Shown here: one piece after another, positions 55,473 to 64,000 of the stretch
Layout: every line of letters starts with the position of its first letter
Numbering within the stretch: the stretch's first letter is position 1
Source of the DNA: Albugo candida
Lineage: Eukaryota; Oomycota; Peronosporomycetes; Albuginales
Length of the DNA: 64,000 nucleotides
NCBI GenBank assembly: GCA_040437565.1
Contig: JBDOQK010000068.1
Coordinates: 62,001-126,000, forward strand
Direction: 5' to 3'
The notes under the pieces: model-generated
Seen by the model: the letters and a program-made list of their open reading frames with translations, nothing else
The model's database searches: none
What the model was told of the DNA's origin: nothing
Translations under genes and position numbers: made by a program

Positions 55473-58400
55473 CTACATTTTATATAGAGCGCGTTGCAGC
55501 TCAAGATCCCGCACACTTATCGAATAAGGCGGCCCGCGCACTTGATGAATCATCTGCTCTATAGATGCAGGCGTGGATTCCATACCGACATTCTCTCCAC
55601 AAATCTGCAATATTGCGTTTCCTACTCGTAGCACCTTGGTTCGTTCCGCTGGTCCCTGGCTTGATGTGTATCTAAGAATGTATGCTGCTTGGTCACGCAA
55701 ATTACCAAATAAAATACCCAGTGGAGGCGCTGAAAACGTCACTTTCTTCTGGATCTCATAAAATCGCTCACCAGCGCCCTCATCGCCCTTAATCTTCTCA
55801 GAATTTAAAATGCTTTTCTTCATGAAATCTTCTTTCGATACAAAGATCGCATGCATCGGTTGCTTGCTGGTCACAATCTCACGTAAAGACGACAGAATGG
55901 ATGCAAAGCTCTCTTGGAAAGGTGCAGTGAGAGGCGTACCGTTAACAGACAGCAATACATCTCCAAGATCCAGTAAACGACATTTCTGAGCTTGAGATGG
56001 CGCTCGCTGGAAGCCAGCGATAGTGACATAATTCTGGAATAAATTGCTCCTATTCCGCATATCAGCTTTTGGTACATTCAAACTCAATCCTTCCTCATCA
56101 GCGCTCAGCTCAGCTGATTTCACAAAATTCAAACTTTCGGTGCTTTTTTCCAAAGTTGAAGCCTCACTCTCATCTTCGTCATCGTCGTCTTCATCATCCT
56201 CTTCCTCAACTTCAAGCTCTATCATTGGCGGCCAATCACGTAGGGTGACGACAGTATCCGGTGTTGATGCAAATCGGAGTGTTGCTGGACGACTTGTTGC
56301 TGCTCGCAAGATCTCCAGGAGCTCTGGGAGTTTATGAAAACGCAAGTCAATTTCGTTGACTTTGATTAAGATCATGCCAGGCTTGATTCGACCGCTTTTT
56401 TCCGCTTGGGTTTTCGATGGACCGTCCGCAAAACCAACAACAATAGCTCCATATCTTGCAAGTGGCCGTTCCCGTAAGAGAATTCCAAATGGACCCTCTT
56501 CAGAAAGCACCACTTCGACAATCTTTGGCTGAGCCAGGGCAAGCCGCTGCTCGTGGAGTTTTTGGCGTGCCTGTAACGCTTTGGTGATATCTTCGGGCTC
56601 CTTTGAGAATCGTATCGTGAGTTCTTCAGTAAGGTTTTGAAGCACTGCGCTTAGCTCTGGAACGCTCAATTTTGCACAAGAAAGCCCATTGATGGCGATC
56701 AGACGAGATCCAATGCCAATCTGCTTCGTAGCAGCAGTGGAGGTCTTGGAACTGGGAGCTGTAAACATGGATTCTGGTGTGGCTTCCAAGTCTGAGCCAG
56801 CGGCACGGTATCCACTGACGTGCATGTGACGATGAAGCACACCTTTATTAAATGTGTAGGGTATTTCTCGCACACTTTTGAACTGCAGCTCGACATCATC
56901 AGGTTGGATTTCCACAGGTTTCGCGCCACGCCAAGGGCTAGCAATTGGTAGATCCTCAACCCGCATCTCCAGTACTTGGAAAATTAAAGGCCAATACATT
57001 TCCATTTGCTGATTCAGAGTCTCCAAAAAGTTGACGAGATGCATCAGAATCTTGGACTCGATCGTTTTTGCCACATACTCGCGAATCAAAGTCGCAAACA
57101 TCGATGTGAGCAAGTTGTAAAGCGCACTGAACCACGACTTTTGCACAGTCAGCTTCAGCTCATCTCGAATCTCAATGTCGATAGAATGAAGCACAAGAAT
57201 GGGTCGAAATTCCTGGGTTTCTCGATTTACAATTTGTCGCTCAGCTTTCAACCCCAAGGATATAAGCCCTCCACTTAGGTAGGCATCCGCCAGCCCGCTT
57301 CCATTCAAATATGGAAAGTATTTCTGTGCAAATGTCCACTCAAGATTGTGCATTCGTCCTTTCAGACGGTGAGCTCTCACAGTGATTATCTCATCGTCGG
57401 TAAAATTCCCCAATCGCACCTTTACATATTCTTTGCGTATGCGGAAACTGGAGATATCCAAGTGAGCAAGGGAGTATTCGATTCGTTCATAGACACCATG
57501 CAGTGTGTCCATTTTGATGGATGGAAGCACCGATATCAAAAAGTCCAAACAGTGATCTTTGACTTTGTCGATGATCTTCTGGCGTTTCGCCCGATCCGAA
57601 ACTAGTATTGAGCCCCAAGCTCCGAGCTTTTCATAGGTGACCGTACTGACAAACCCATCGAGTTGAGTGCGAAAAAGTTCTGGGTTATCGATGGCTTGGA
57701 TCACTTTTCGAAAATTGTTTAAGAAGATCTTGCCATTTGATGTGAATTGCCAAGCTTGGATGTATTGCTGCAATCGATCGACCCAGCGAGAAACTCGTTT
57801 CGAGATACATGGACATCTAGCTTCGAGACGCTTTGCAATCGTTTCGGGCGTCAGCATCCAGAATGACCTCACTTGAAGCAGCACACAAATCTGACGATCT
57901 ATGAATCGGAGGTATTGATAGACTTTTTCATGCAGCTCCATGGTGTAATTTGCAAAAGCGACTTGAAGAATGCGTTCAGTGGGAGTCTGTAGCAGCCAAA
58001 GCCACTTATCCGATGTACATGCGTNNNNNNNNNNNNNNNNNNNNNNNNNNNNNNNNNNNNNNNNNNNNNNNNNNNNNNNNNNNNNNNNNNNNNNNNNNNN
58101 NNNNNNNNNNNNNNNNNNNNNNNNTGACGATCTATGAATCGGAGGTATTGATAGACTTTTTCATGCAGCTCCATGGTGTAATTTGCAAAAGCGACTTGAA
58201 GAATGCGTTCAGTGGGAGTCTGTAGCAGCCAAAGCCACTTATCCGATGTACATGCGTATCGTTCCTCAATGACTGACAGTAAGTCAGACAGAATCAACCG
58301 TTCACAAGGAAACGCTTCAGGTGGGACCATCGCAACATGGGCAGCTCTCACTTCTTCCCTCTCCACTTCATCCTCTGTAAGTGCTAACCATTGCTTCTTC

Positions 58401-59687
58401 ATACTAACTCGAAATCGGGCATTTAATTTTTTGATCTCATGGCTTTTTCGAAAATGACCTAAAATTCCAATTGCTTGTGCGATGAATTCTTGCAGCGTTT
58501 TCTCTCCATGAAATATGTTCTCCTCCAACTGAGTCGTTTTGGTCGCCACAAGTGCTCGTAATGTCGTCCACTCGATATACAGAGCCGGTCGCACACGTGT
58601 CACCCAGCAGTCCACAACACTCGAATCCAACCAGCTCGATAGCAGTAAATCTCGATATTCATTTCCGTATCTCAATTGCGTGCTCAGCAATGCGACGAGA
58701 TCTGCATTTGTGGTACAAATCAATTTCAATTTGGAATAGAGATTTCGACCTTTACGGCTCAATTGCTCGGCATCTTCCCAAAGTAGCCGACCTTCAAAAG
58801 CCTCAAATACTTGCATAGAAGTCGGGATGGATGGCACTTTGGAGACCCATTTTCGATCCAACGGAATCACCGCAGTCGACTGAGTGCAGCAAACCGTAAA
58901 ATTTCAGCATTCTTCTATCTCAAAGTGATACGTACTGGAATGAAACCTCTCACGCCACCAAGGAAGAGAACTTCGTAAATATCGGTCAAAGCGCTACACA
59001 GCCGGAACGAGTCGAATATCGGCCGGAAATGAAGTACGAGAATCCTTACTGGAATTGACTGATGACTCCTTGCCCGATAGGATGAACGTAGACCAGATTA
59101 TCTCTACTCAGCCGAAGTGATGATCCCTAGCAGCTTCCAGTCAGTCCAGTAATCAAGTCATCAAAAGTATGCAGAGTAATGTACTGGGACATTCAATGGC
59201 GATGTATATGAGCCTTTTTCTAGCTGAATAGTATACGTCTGACTGTGAAAACTGCAGAGGCGTGGTGAGACTTCATACCGCTTACAATATGAGTTTTTGT
59301 TACTTGTAAGATCGTATCTCAGCGGGTAAGAGCGATGAAGAAAGTACAAAGTAGACTTTGGAGCCTTTTGGGAGATTCGGGCAAGGTAGCAGACGACAGC
59401 GGGGTATTATATTCTCACGCTGTAGAGAGATAAGAAACGCATGTGCAATCTTTACATACAGGAGACGTACCCACGTATGCAGAATGGCGCCGAATGGAAG
59501 CTTCACAGCCAATGGTTGCGGTGGCCGGCTAGACCGATGTTTACTTAGCACGCTACCGATACTAGCAAACTACTTACGTATAGTAATGTATTACCCCGCA
59601 TCCAAAACATGTCTCAACGCAGTCACCGGGAGAATAGCGCAAGAGATGAGATATTACAGTCGGAATTGGTTTCCAGTCGGTCGGCAT
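55473..59687 (-). CDS. Large four-PDZ protein, otherwise unrecognised
   Basis: Rebuilt from seven exons: 59687-59578, 59528-59471, 59419-59304, 59251-59185, 59126-59050, 58993-58936, then 58879 to 58125 and on from 57891 to 55473; introns 49-58 nt; about 1,219 residues. All junctions keep the frame, which supports the model. The start is MPTDWKPIPTVISHLLRYSP. The N-terminal two thirds are mixed helical with no family I recognise (ALTDIYEVLFLGGVRGFIPS, SWFSALYNLLTSMFATLIRE). The last third has four PDZ-like repeats, seen by IGSRLIAINGLSCAKLSVPE, GPFGILLRERPLARYGAIVV with GRIKPGMILIKVNEID, LLDLGDVLLSVNGTPLTA, and PPLGILFGNLRDQAAY with VLRVGNAILQICGENVG. An acidic run (EEEDDEDDDDEDES) separates PDZ 2 and 3. 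Scaffold role inferred. Confidence 0.72.
57892..58257. repeat. Assembly gap (58025-58124) with 133 bp duplicated flanks
   Basis: 57892-58024 and 58125-58257 are identical, inside the PDZ gene. The true reading goes from 58125 to 57891. Confidence 0.95.
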
Positions 59688-60102
59688 CTTCTATAGCATT
59701 CTCTAAGTACCGCAAGTTTCGAATTAGACGAACGTCACGAAACACGTTAGTCTCGTGCGTGCTCTTCCAACGAAAACGTAGTGTTCAGTATTTTACATCA
59801 GTATTCATCCCAGATCGCTATTATGCATAATGCAATTGCATGTTGTCTAATTACTGCAGGCGGAAGATGTTCTCACATTTTTTAATTCAGGGTGAAGAGT
59901 GACGTAAGCAGTAAAACGGGTAGCTATTCTTTCTGCCAATTGACTAAACATCGCAAGCATACTGGAGACGAAAGGAACGAATAACATTACAGATGAAATC
60001 CAATACGAGCGAGAATGTATGGTAGAAAGTTCACTGAATGGTAAAAAGCATCAAAGAAGTGATTTACTCTCATTTCTCGATTGGAGTGCATCTACAACAA
60101 TA
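59688..60102. other. Divergent intergenic region
   Basis: About 415 bp between the starts of the PDZ gene (minus) and the GH17 gene (plus). No gene seen; presumably both promoters. Confidence 0.5.
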
Positions 60103-61452
60103 ATGAAGCTGTCCTATTGGAATTTGGCCCTTCTCGCTTCGCTTGCTGCGCAACAAACTTTCATCTCGGCTCAATCACCAATGGATAACACGCATCGTGA
60201 CGCTGGAAGTAGCACGAATTTGAAGCAAGGAGGTGATCTTGGTACCGTTGACTCCACAACATATGGGTCCCTACAATCAACCATTCAGTATACCCCTCGT
60301 CATCACAGTCGATATAATTCTGATCGTGGTCTTTCCACCCAGCAGCCTGAATCTCGAGAGCTCCTCCAAAGTGGCCCAGAATCTCATCCAAACTCTGTGC
60401 ATGGGGCCTCACGTCAGAGACGAGTGCTTCTCCAGGGCTCTATACATGGTCCTCCACATCACAAAAGCCATTTTACCAAAAGCAATTCACCTCCCCAACC
60501 ATATCGATCCTTATCAGCTGACGAACCACAAGATGATTCACAATCCAGAATGTCAGAGTTAATTCGTCCTTTTCTTTTTGGCACATGCTATGATCCCTCC
60601 CATGCTCTGAATTACCCCCTTCGTAACAGTGACGCTAGTCACGTGGCCGAAATTCTCGATAAAGACTTTGCTCAGTTGCGTACTCGATTTTCGATTGTGC
60701 GGACATATAGTGCCCAATACTATGGTAATGATGTCACCAGCGTAGCCAGCAAGTACAAGATCAAGCTCTACCTCGGTCTACACGATTACGAAGACGAAAA
60801 AATGAATGATTTGGAGCTCAAAACAGCGGTGACTGCTGCTGCGGCGAATCCAGACACCGTCAAAGCAATTTTTGTTGGAAATGAGGATCTCATCACAACT
60901 GGTGGAAAGAAAAGTGTGGAAGCCATTATTTCTCTGGTCGAACGCGTCAAACAACATTTGTCTGAAGCTGGGGCTTCGCATGTACAGGTAGGAACCGCAC
61001 AACAAGCGGGTGCTTTTCTCAACAAATATTCCACGGAAGAGATGGCAAGACTGGTTGAAAGTTGCGACATAATTGGTCTCAATATTTATCCTTTCTTTTC
61101 GGAAGGATACGATAAAACAAAACCAATTGACATACTCGACAAGCAATGGAATCAAGTTTTGAGTCGCTTCCCGTCATCAGACAGCAAATTTGTTATCACC
61201 GAAACTGGATTTCCTTCTTCGGGAAAGGCACCTGACGGTCTTCCCGAAAATATTCCAAGCCCTGAGCAACAGAAAAACTACTTTCAGGCAGTGCAAACGT
61301 GGTGGTTCGAAAGCGCAAATACGGCTCCAGTCTTTTGGTTTATGGCATACGACCGTCAACCACATGATCCGCTTGTTACAGAGCACGGGCACGATTATGA
61401 GCAATACTTTGGAGTGTTTACAGCCGAAAATGAAGAAAAAGGAGTTTTTTGA
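60103..61452 (+). CDS. Secreted glycoside hydrolase family 17 (beta-1,3-glucanase-like)
   Basis: ATG 60103 is chosen because it begins a signal peptide (MKLSYWNLALLASLAAQQTF, cleavage near ISA-Q); the upstream in-frame extension lacks one. 449 residues. A low-complexity histidine- and serine-rich stretch of about 130 residues separates it from the GH17 barrel, which starts RPFLFGTCYDP. SIVRTYSAQYYGNDVTSVAS, IKLYLGLHDYEDEK and AIFVGNED follow; E261 in VGNE is the expected acid/base. IIGLNIYPFF and FVITETGFPSSGK follow, with E367 the nucleophile; APVFWFMAYDRQPHDP and the YFGVFT end are typical. Both catalytic glutamates are present. Likely acts on beta-1,3-glucan of the organism's own wall or the host's callose; which one cannot be told. 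Intronless. Confidence 0.92.
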   Translation: MKLSYWNLALLASLAAQQTFISAQSPMDNTHRDAGSSTNLKQGGDLGTVDSTTYGSLQSTIQYTPRHHSRYNSDRGLSTQQPESRELLQSGPESHPNSVHGASRQRRVLLQGSIHGPPHHKSHFTKSNSPPQPYRSLSADEPQDDSQSRMSELIRPFLFGTCYDPSHALNYPLRNSDASHVAEILDKDFAQLRTRFSIVRTYSAQYYGNDVTSVASKYKIKLYLGLHDYEDEKMNDLELKTAVTAAAANPDTVKAIFVGNEDLITTGGKKSVEAIISLVERVKQHLSEAGASHVQVGTAQQAGAFLNKYSTEEMARLVESCDIIGLNIYPFFSEGYDKTKPIDILDKQWNQVLSRFPSSDSKFVITETGFPSSGKAPDGLPENIPSPEQQKNYFQAVQTWWFESANTAPVFWFMAYDRQPHDPLVTEHGHDYEQYFGVFTAENEEKGVF

Positions 61453-61827
61453 TTGAGCTTTAGCTGTGCTTTTTCTTGAATTGTCGATGTTTACGGGTGT
61501 AACAATGCATAATTCTTCCTTCAATCTGTGATTTCACTGTCTAGTGTGCTTGCTGCTTTCTTTGAGATTTGATACTCGAGCTTATTGTATCGTGCAACGG
61601 TCTCGCTGATCCACAGCCTGAAGAAGTGTTACTATCAAGCAAATCGCTATATTGCGGATCAGAGATGTCTGTAAGCTAGAACGCATCAAAAAGACGGGAT
61701 GTCTGGGATACAGAAGAGTGAAGACAGCGTTCGAAACATCAATTTCTATGCATTTTTTCCGCGAAGAGGAAACATGTGACCCGTAAACGTAAACATACAA
61801 CTATACATTGAATTATAGTAGCGGGGA
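61453..61827. other. Convergent intergenic region
   Basis: About 375 bp between the GH17 stop and the stop of the cysteine-rich membrane protein gene. Nothing recognised. Confidence 0.5.
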
Positions 61828-62979
61828 TCACAGCGTGTATTCTTGCTTGGACGCCTTTGGCAGACTGATACGCTCTTTTCTGGAATCGAATGAAGATGTC
61901 GCGGGAGAGAATACCGTATCATCATCATCAAATTTTGCGGCAGCTTGTTTCTTATTTTTCCGATTGGTAAGAAAGACTTTGACAGATGCAGCAATGGAAA
62001 ACTACGAGGATGTCAACAATGTCAGCAAGACCTCNNNNNNNNNNNNNNNNNNNNNNNNNNNNNNNNNNNNNNNNNNNNNNNNNNNNNNNNNNNNNNNNNN
62101 NNNNNNNNNNNNNNNNNNNNNNNNNNNNNNNNNNAAGAAAGACTTTGACAGATGCAGCAATGGAAAACTACGAGGATGTCAACAATGTCAGCAAGACCTC
62201 CAATAAAAGTGTGAGACACTCACCAGAGCAGCCAAAGCACCACCAACCGTTGCAGCTGTCTTCCACCAGGGAAACCCTGAGCATGACGGAGGTCCGCTCC
62301 AATCGCTTGTACATACGCACTCCTTGGAACCATCCTTTCCAACTTTCCATGATGCTCGTTGTAAATTGCAAGTCTGACTACCTTTCTGGGACTCTGTATT
62401 CAGTAAATCTGAAAGAGCACCATCTGAATTTTCCGAACACTTTGCCGCTCCTCCGTTTGCACCTGCGCTTGTGATCTCAATTGTAAACTCTGGAGTTGTC
62501 AGGAGACAAGCATCGGGTCCCCACCCACGAAGGACAAATTTACCGGCACCCCGGGAAGCACATATAAAAAAATAGCTTGCTTTTTTTGTTGCTTCAGAGC
62601 TTGAATTGCGAACTGTGGTCACCTTTTTGTGTCCTTTGGTATAGTACTCATACGTGACTCGATCTATCCCCGACCATTTTAATTGAATCCAGTTCCCATC
62701 GACAATTTGCGGTGTAGTTCCCCCGTTACCGAATTTCGCGTTAAGTACATCAGGCTCCGAGTCACCTTCTTTAGCGCAATTATAACAGCAAACACCTTTT
62801 GCAGCAGAACATTCTTTATGTATAACCGGGTCGTACGTGTACGGCACATTCGAAGTCTTGCCGATGCAAGTAGCACAGCAGCCGTCCGTCGGCGCGGTCT
62901 TCGCGGTACTATCCCCACTTCTGACCCCAATCATGCCAAAACACGATACATACCATACAATCACGTCAACGAACCTCAT
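61828..62979 (-). CDS. Cysteine-rich type I membrane protein
   Basis: Exon 1 62979-62224, exon 2 62167-62135 continuing at 61968-61828 once the gap overlap is removed; 309 residues. ATG 62979 begins a signal peptide (MRFVDVIVWYVSCFGMIGVR). The ectodomain has paired cysteines early (GCCATCIGK, GVCCYNCAKEGD), a central domain (WIQLKWSGIDRVTYEYYTKG, SYFFICASRGAGKFVLRGWG), and an EGF-like end (KECVCTSDWSGPPSC). Using the strong donor GTGAGT gives one clean helix AATVGGALAALFSIAASVKV, then a basic stop-transfer (NRKNKKQ) and an acidic, serine-bearing cytosolic tail. Without splicing the frame ends soon after the helix. Surface sensor or adhesin is a guess; family not recognised. Confidence 0.75.
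61969..62200. repeat. Assembly gap (62035-62134) with 66 bp duplicated flanks
   Basis: 61969-62034 and 62135-62200 are identical, at the intron and second exon of the cysteine-rich membrane protein gene. Confidence 0.95.
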
Positions 62980-63437
62980 GCTGCAGAATCAGTAGAATCT
63001 GTTTTGCGTGAATAAAGATAGGAAGCTGTACTTTCAGTCCATACCGCATTCCGTGCTCATAAGCATAAGTTACAAGTGATAATCCTTCCAGCTTATTCTC
63101 TCAGTATCAACGCGCGGACCTGATGTTTTGTATTACAAATACTCAGAAACGTCTAAAACTTTCTGATCTCAGAACTAAAATAAATCGTCATGAATCGGAT
63201 GTTATCTTCACTTTAGTATGTGGAAAAGCTCGGGTGAGATTTTCATGGGCAAGACAGCATTTCGAGCCTAATAAACTCTCAACTACGTCCAGTGCATGGA
63301 TACAAATGACACTACCTCTTCCTCGAAGGATAAATCGTAAATGATCTTCAGGTATCGGGTACCTCCAATGCGCTGGCGACATACTCAATCGAAGAATAAT
63401 AACATAACAGAATTGAAAAACATTCATTCGATATAAA
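62980..63437. other. Divergent intergenic region
   Basis: About 460 bp between the cysteine-rich protein gene (minus) and the BioD gene (plus). Short frames only. Confidence 0.5.
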
Positions 63438-64000
63438 ATGCTGGCCGCATATTATCGCGTGGCCAAGCGCTCGAACAGATGGCGTAATTATCACCGTGGA
63501 ATCGTTCCCGTTCCTGACCGCGTACAGCAACAGAGGGAGCAGTTGCACGCTCACAAATACGCATCATCGATCAATATCGATGCTCCGGTATTCCAAGTTT
63601 TCGGTAGCAACACCGATGTCGGGAAAACAGTGCTAACAGCGGGTATCTGCCGCTCGGCGATAGAAAATCACAAATATAAAATCACTTATATTAAGCCTAT
63701 ACAGACAGGCACTGATGCCCCAAATAGCGACGCCGCTTTTGTAAAGCGTCACGTCAATCGATCAGAATATTTGCAGTGTGAGACTTTATTCTCATGGAAG
63801 GCGCCAGTGTCACCTCACTTGGCTGCAAAAATCGAGAGTAAACCTCTGTCTGATGAGATTTTGATTCATACGCTCGAAAAACGACTGCAAGCGGTAGATC
63901 TCACCGGCCCGCGTACGAATCACTTGAGACTTGTCGAGACGGCGGGAGGAGTTTGCAGTCCAACTGCGTCATCATCCTGTCAAGCTGATGTGTACAGAGC
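63438..64000 (+). CDS. Dethiobiotin synthetase domain (BioD), N-terminal part, probably of a BioD-BioA fusion
   Basis: Runs off the window end. ATG 63438 begins a basic leader (MLAAYYRVAKRSNRWRNYHR) with no acidic residue, consistent with mitochondrial import. The BioD fold is clear: FQVFGSNTDVGKTVLTAGIC contains the P-loop GSNTDVGKT, YIKPIQTGTDAPNSDAAFVK the substrate loop, APVSPHLAA the next block, and VETAGGVCSPTASSS the conserved VExAGG motif (usually VEGAGG; here T for G). The enzyme makes the ureido ring of dethiobiotin from DAPA, CO2 and ATP. In plants, fungi and other stramenopiles this domain is usually fused to DAPA aminotransferase (BioA); whether that follows is outside the window. 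Confidence 0.9.
   Translation, partial: MLAAYYRVAKRSNRWRNYHRGIVPVPDRVQQQREQLHAHKYASSINIDAPVFQVFGSNTDVGKTVLTAGICRSAIENHKYKITYIKPIQTGTDAPNSDAAFVKRHVNRSEYLQCETLFSWKAPVSPHLAAKIESKPLSDEILIHTLEKRLQAVDLTGPRTNHLRLVETAGGVCSPTASSSCQADVYR

Noticed and set aside
59529-59577. A 25-nt intron in the PDZ gene (acceptor at 59553)
   Set aside because: An alternative acceptor gives a 49-nt intron in the same phase, matching the other introns.
60240-60540. RxLR- or CHxC-type effector motif in the GH17 N-terminal region (RGLS, SRELL, RRVLL, RSLS)
   Set aside because: None fits the RxLR-EER or CHxC pattern or spacing, and the stretch is low-complexity ahead of an intact enzyme; chance occurrence is likely.
1-64000. 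CRISPR arrays, bacterial operons, attachment sites or replication origins
   Set aside because: Spliced genes, nuclear tRNA and eukaryotic protein families show this is nuclear DNA; no regular short repeats with spacers were seen.

Overview
Eukaryotic nuclear DNA, most likely from an oomycete; a compact Albugo-like (white rust) genome is my best guess from memory, not proven. The evidence is oomycete-type gene content (a PH plus NTF2-like AGC kinase, a calcium-module giant, an EF-hand TMEM65 fusion, GH17 and other secreted proteins), genes packed tens to hundreds of bases apart on both strands, and roughly 45 inferred introns that are nearly all 47-66 nt with GT-AG ends. Most genes were rebuilt by joining exons in frame, so coordinates are my models.

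Assembly warning. The window holds sixteen 100-N gaps. Thirteen are flanked by exactly duplicated sequence (66 to 1,766 bp) and a fourteenth by a near-identical copy with SNPs and a repeat-length difference. These are unmerged contig overlaps, or haplotypes, and not real segmental duplications. Several genes (clathrin light chain, the SEC12-like protein, the AGC kinase, mitochondrial S18) therefore appear twice in part. Only the gaps at 10647 and 20663 look like real missing sequence.

Layout. 1-1012: end of an Arp2/3 subunit gene. 1013-10014: gene-sparse island with a secreted metallophosphatase-like protein that has lost its metal ligands, and a decayed relative 5 kb downstream. 10015-22649: SmD3 (with an AT-AC U12-type intron), a tail-anchored TPR protein, the AGC kinase, clathrin light chain, TBP, and a repeat-bearing membrane protein. 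22650-24141: gene-poor, with a ~735 bp palindrome. 24142-36207: unresolved coding stretch, SEC12-like protein, mitochondrial S18, CBF5 and IMP3 head to head, a secreted beta-rich protein, tRNA-Ser(GCT), PP2A B56. 37638-48936: coiled-coil protein, CDC50, a ~1,960-residue protein of six calcium-binding-like modules, EF-hand TMEM65. 49473-64000: cystinosin, a small membrane protein, an IQ-motif protein, ArfGAP, a four-PDZ protein, a secreted GH17 enzyme, a cysteine-rich surface protein, and the start of a dethiobiotin synthetase gene.

The genes are mostly housekeeping (actin nucleation, splicing, transcription, COPII and clathrin traffic, ribosome biogenesis, phosphatase control, flippase subunit, lysosomal transport, biotin synthesis). 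They are interspersed with lineage-specific secreted or membrane proteins that sit in or next to the gene-poor stretches.
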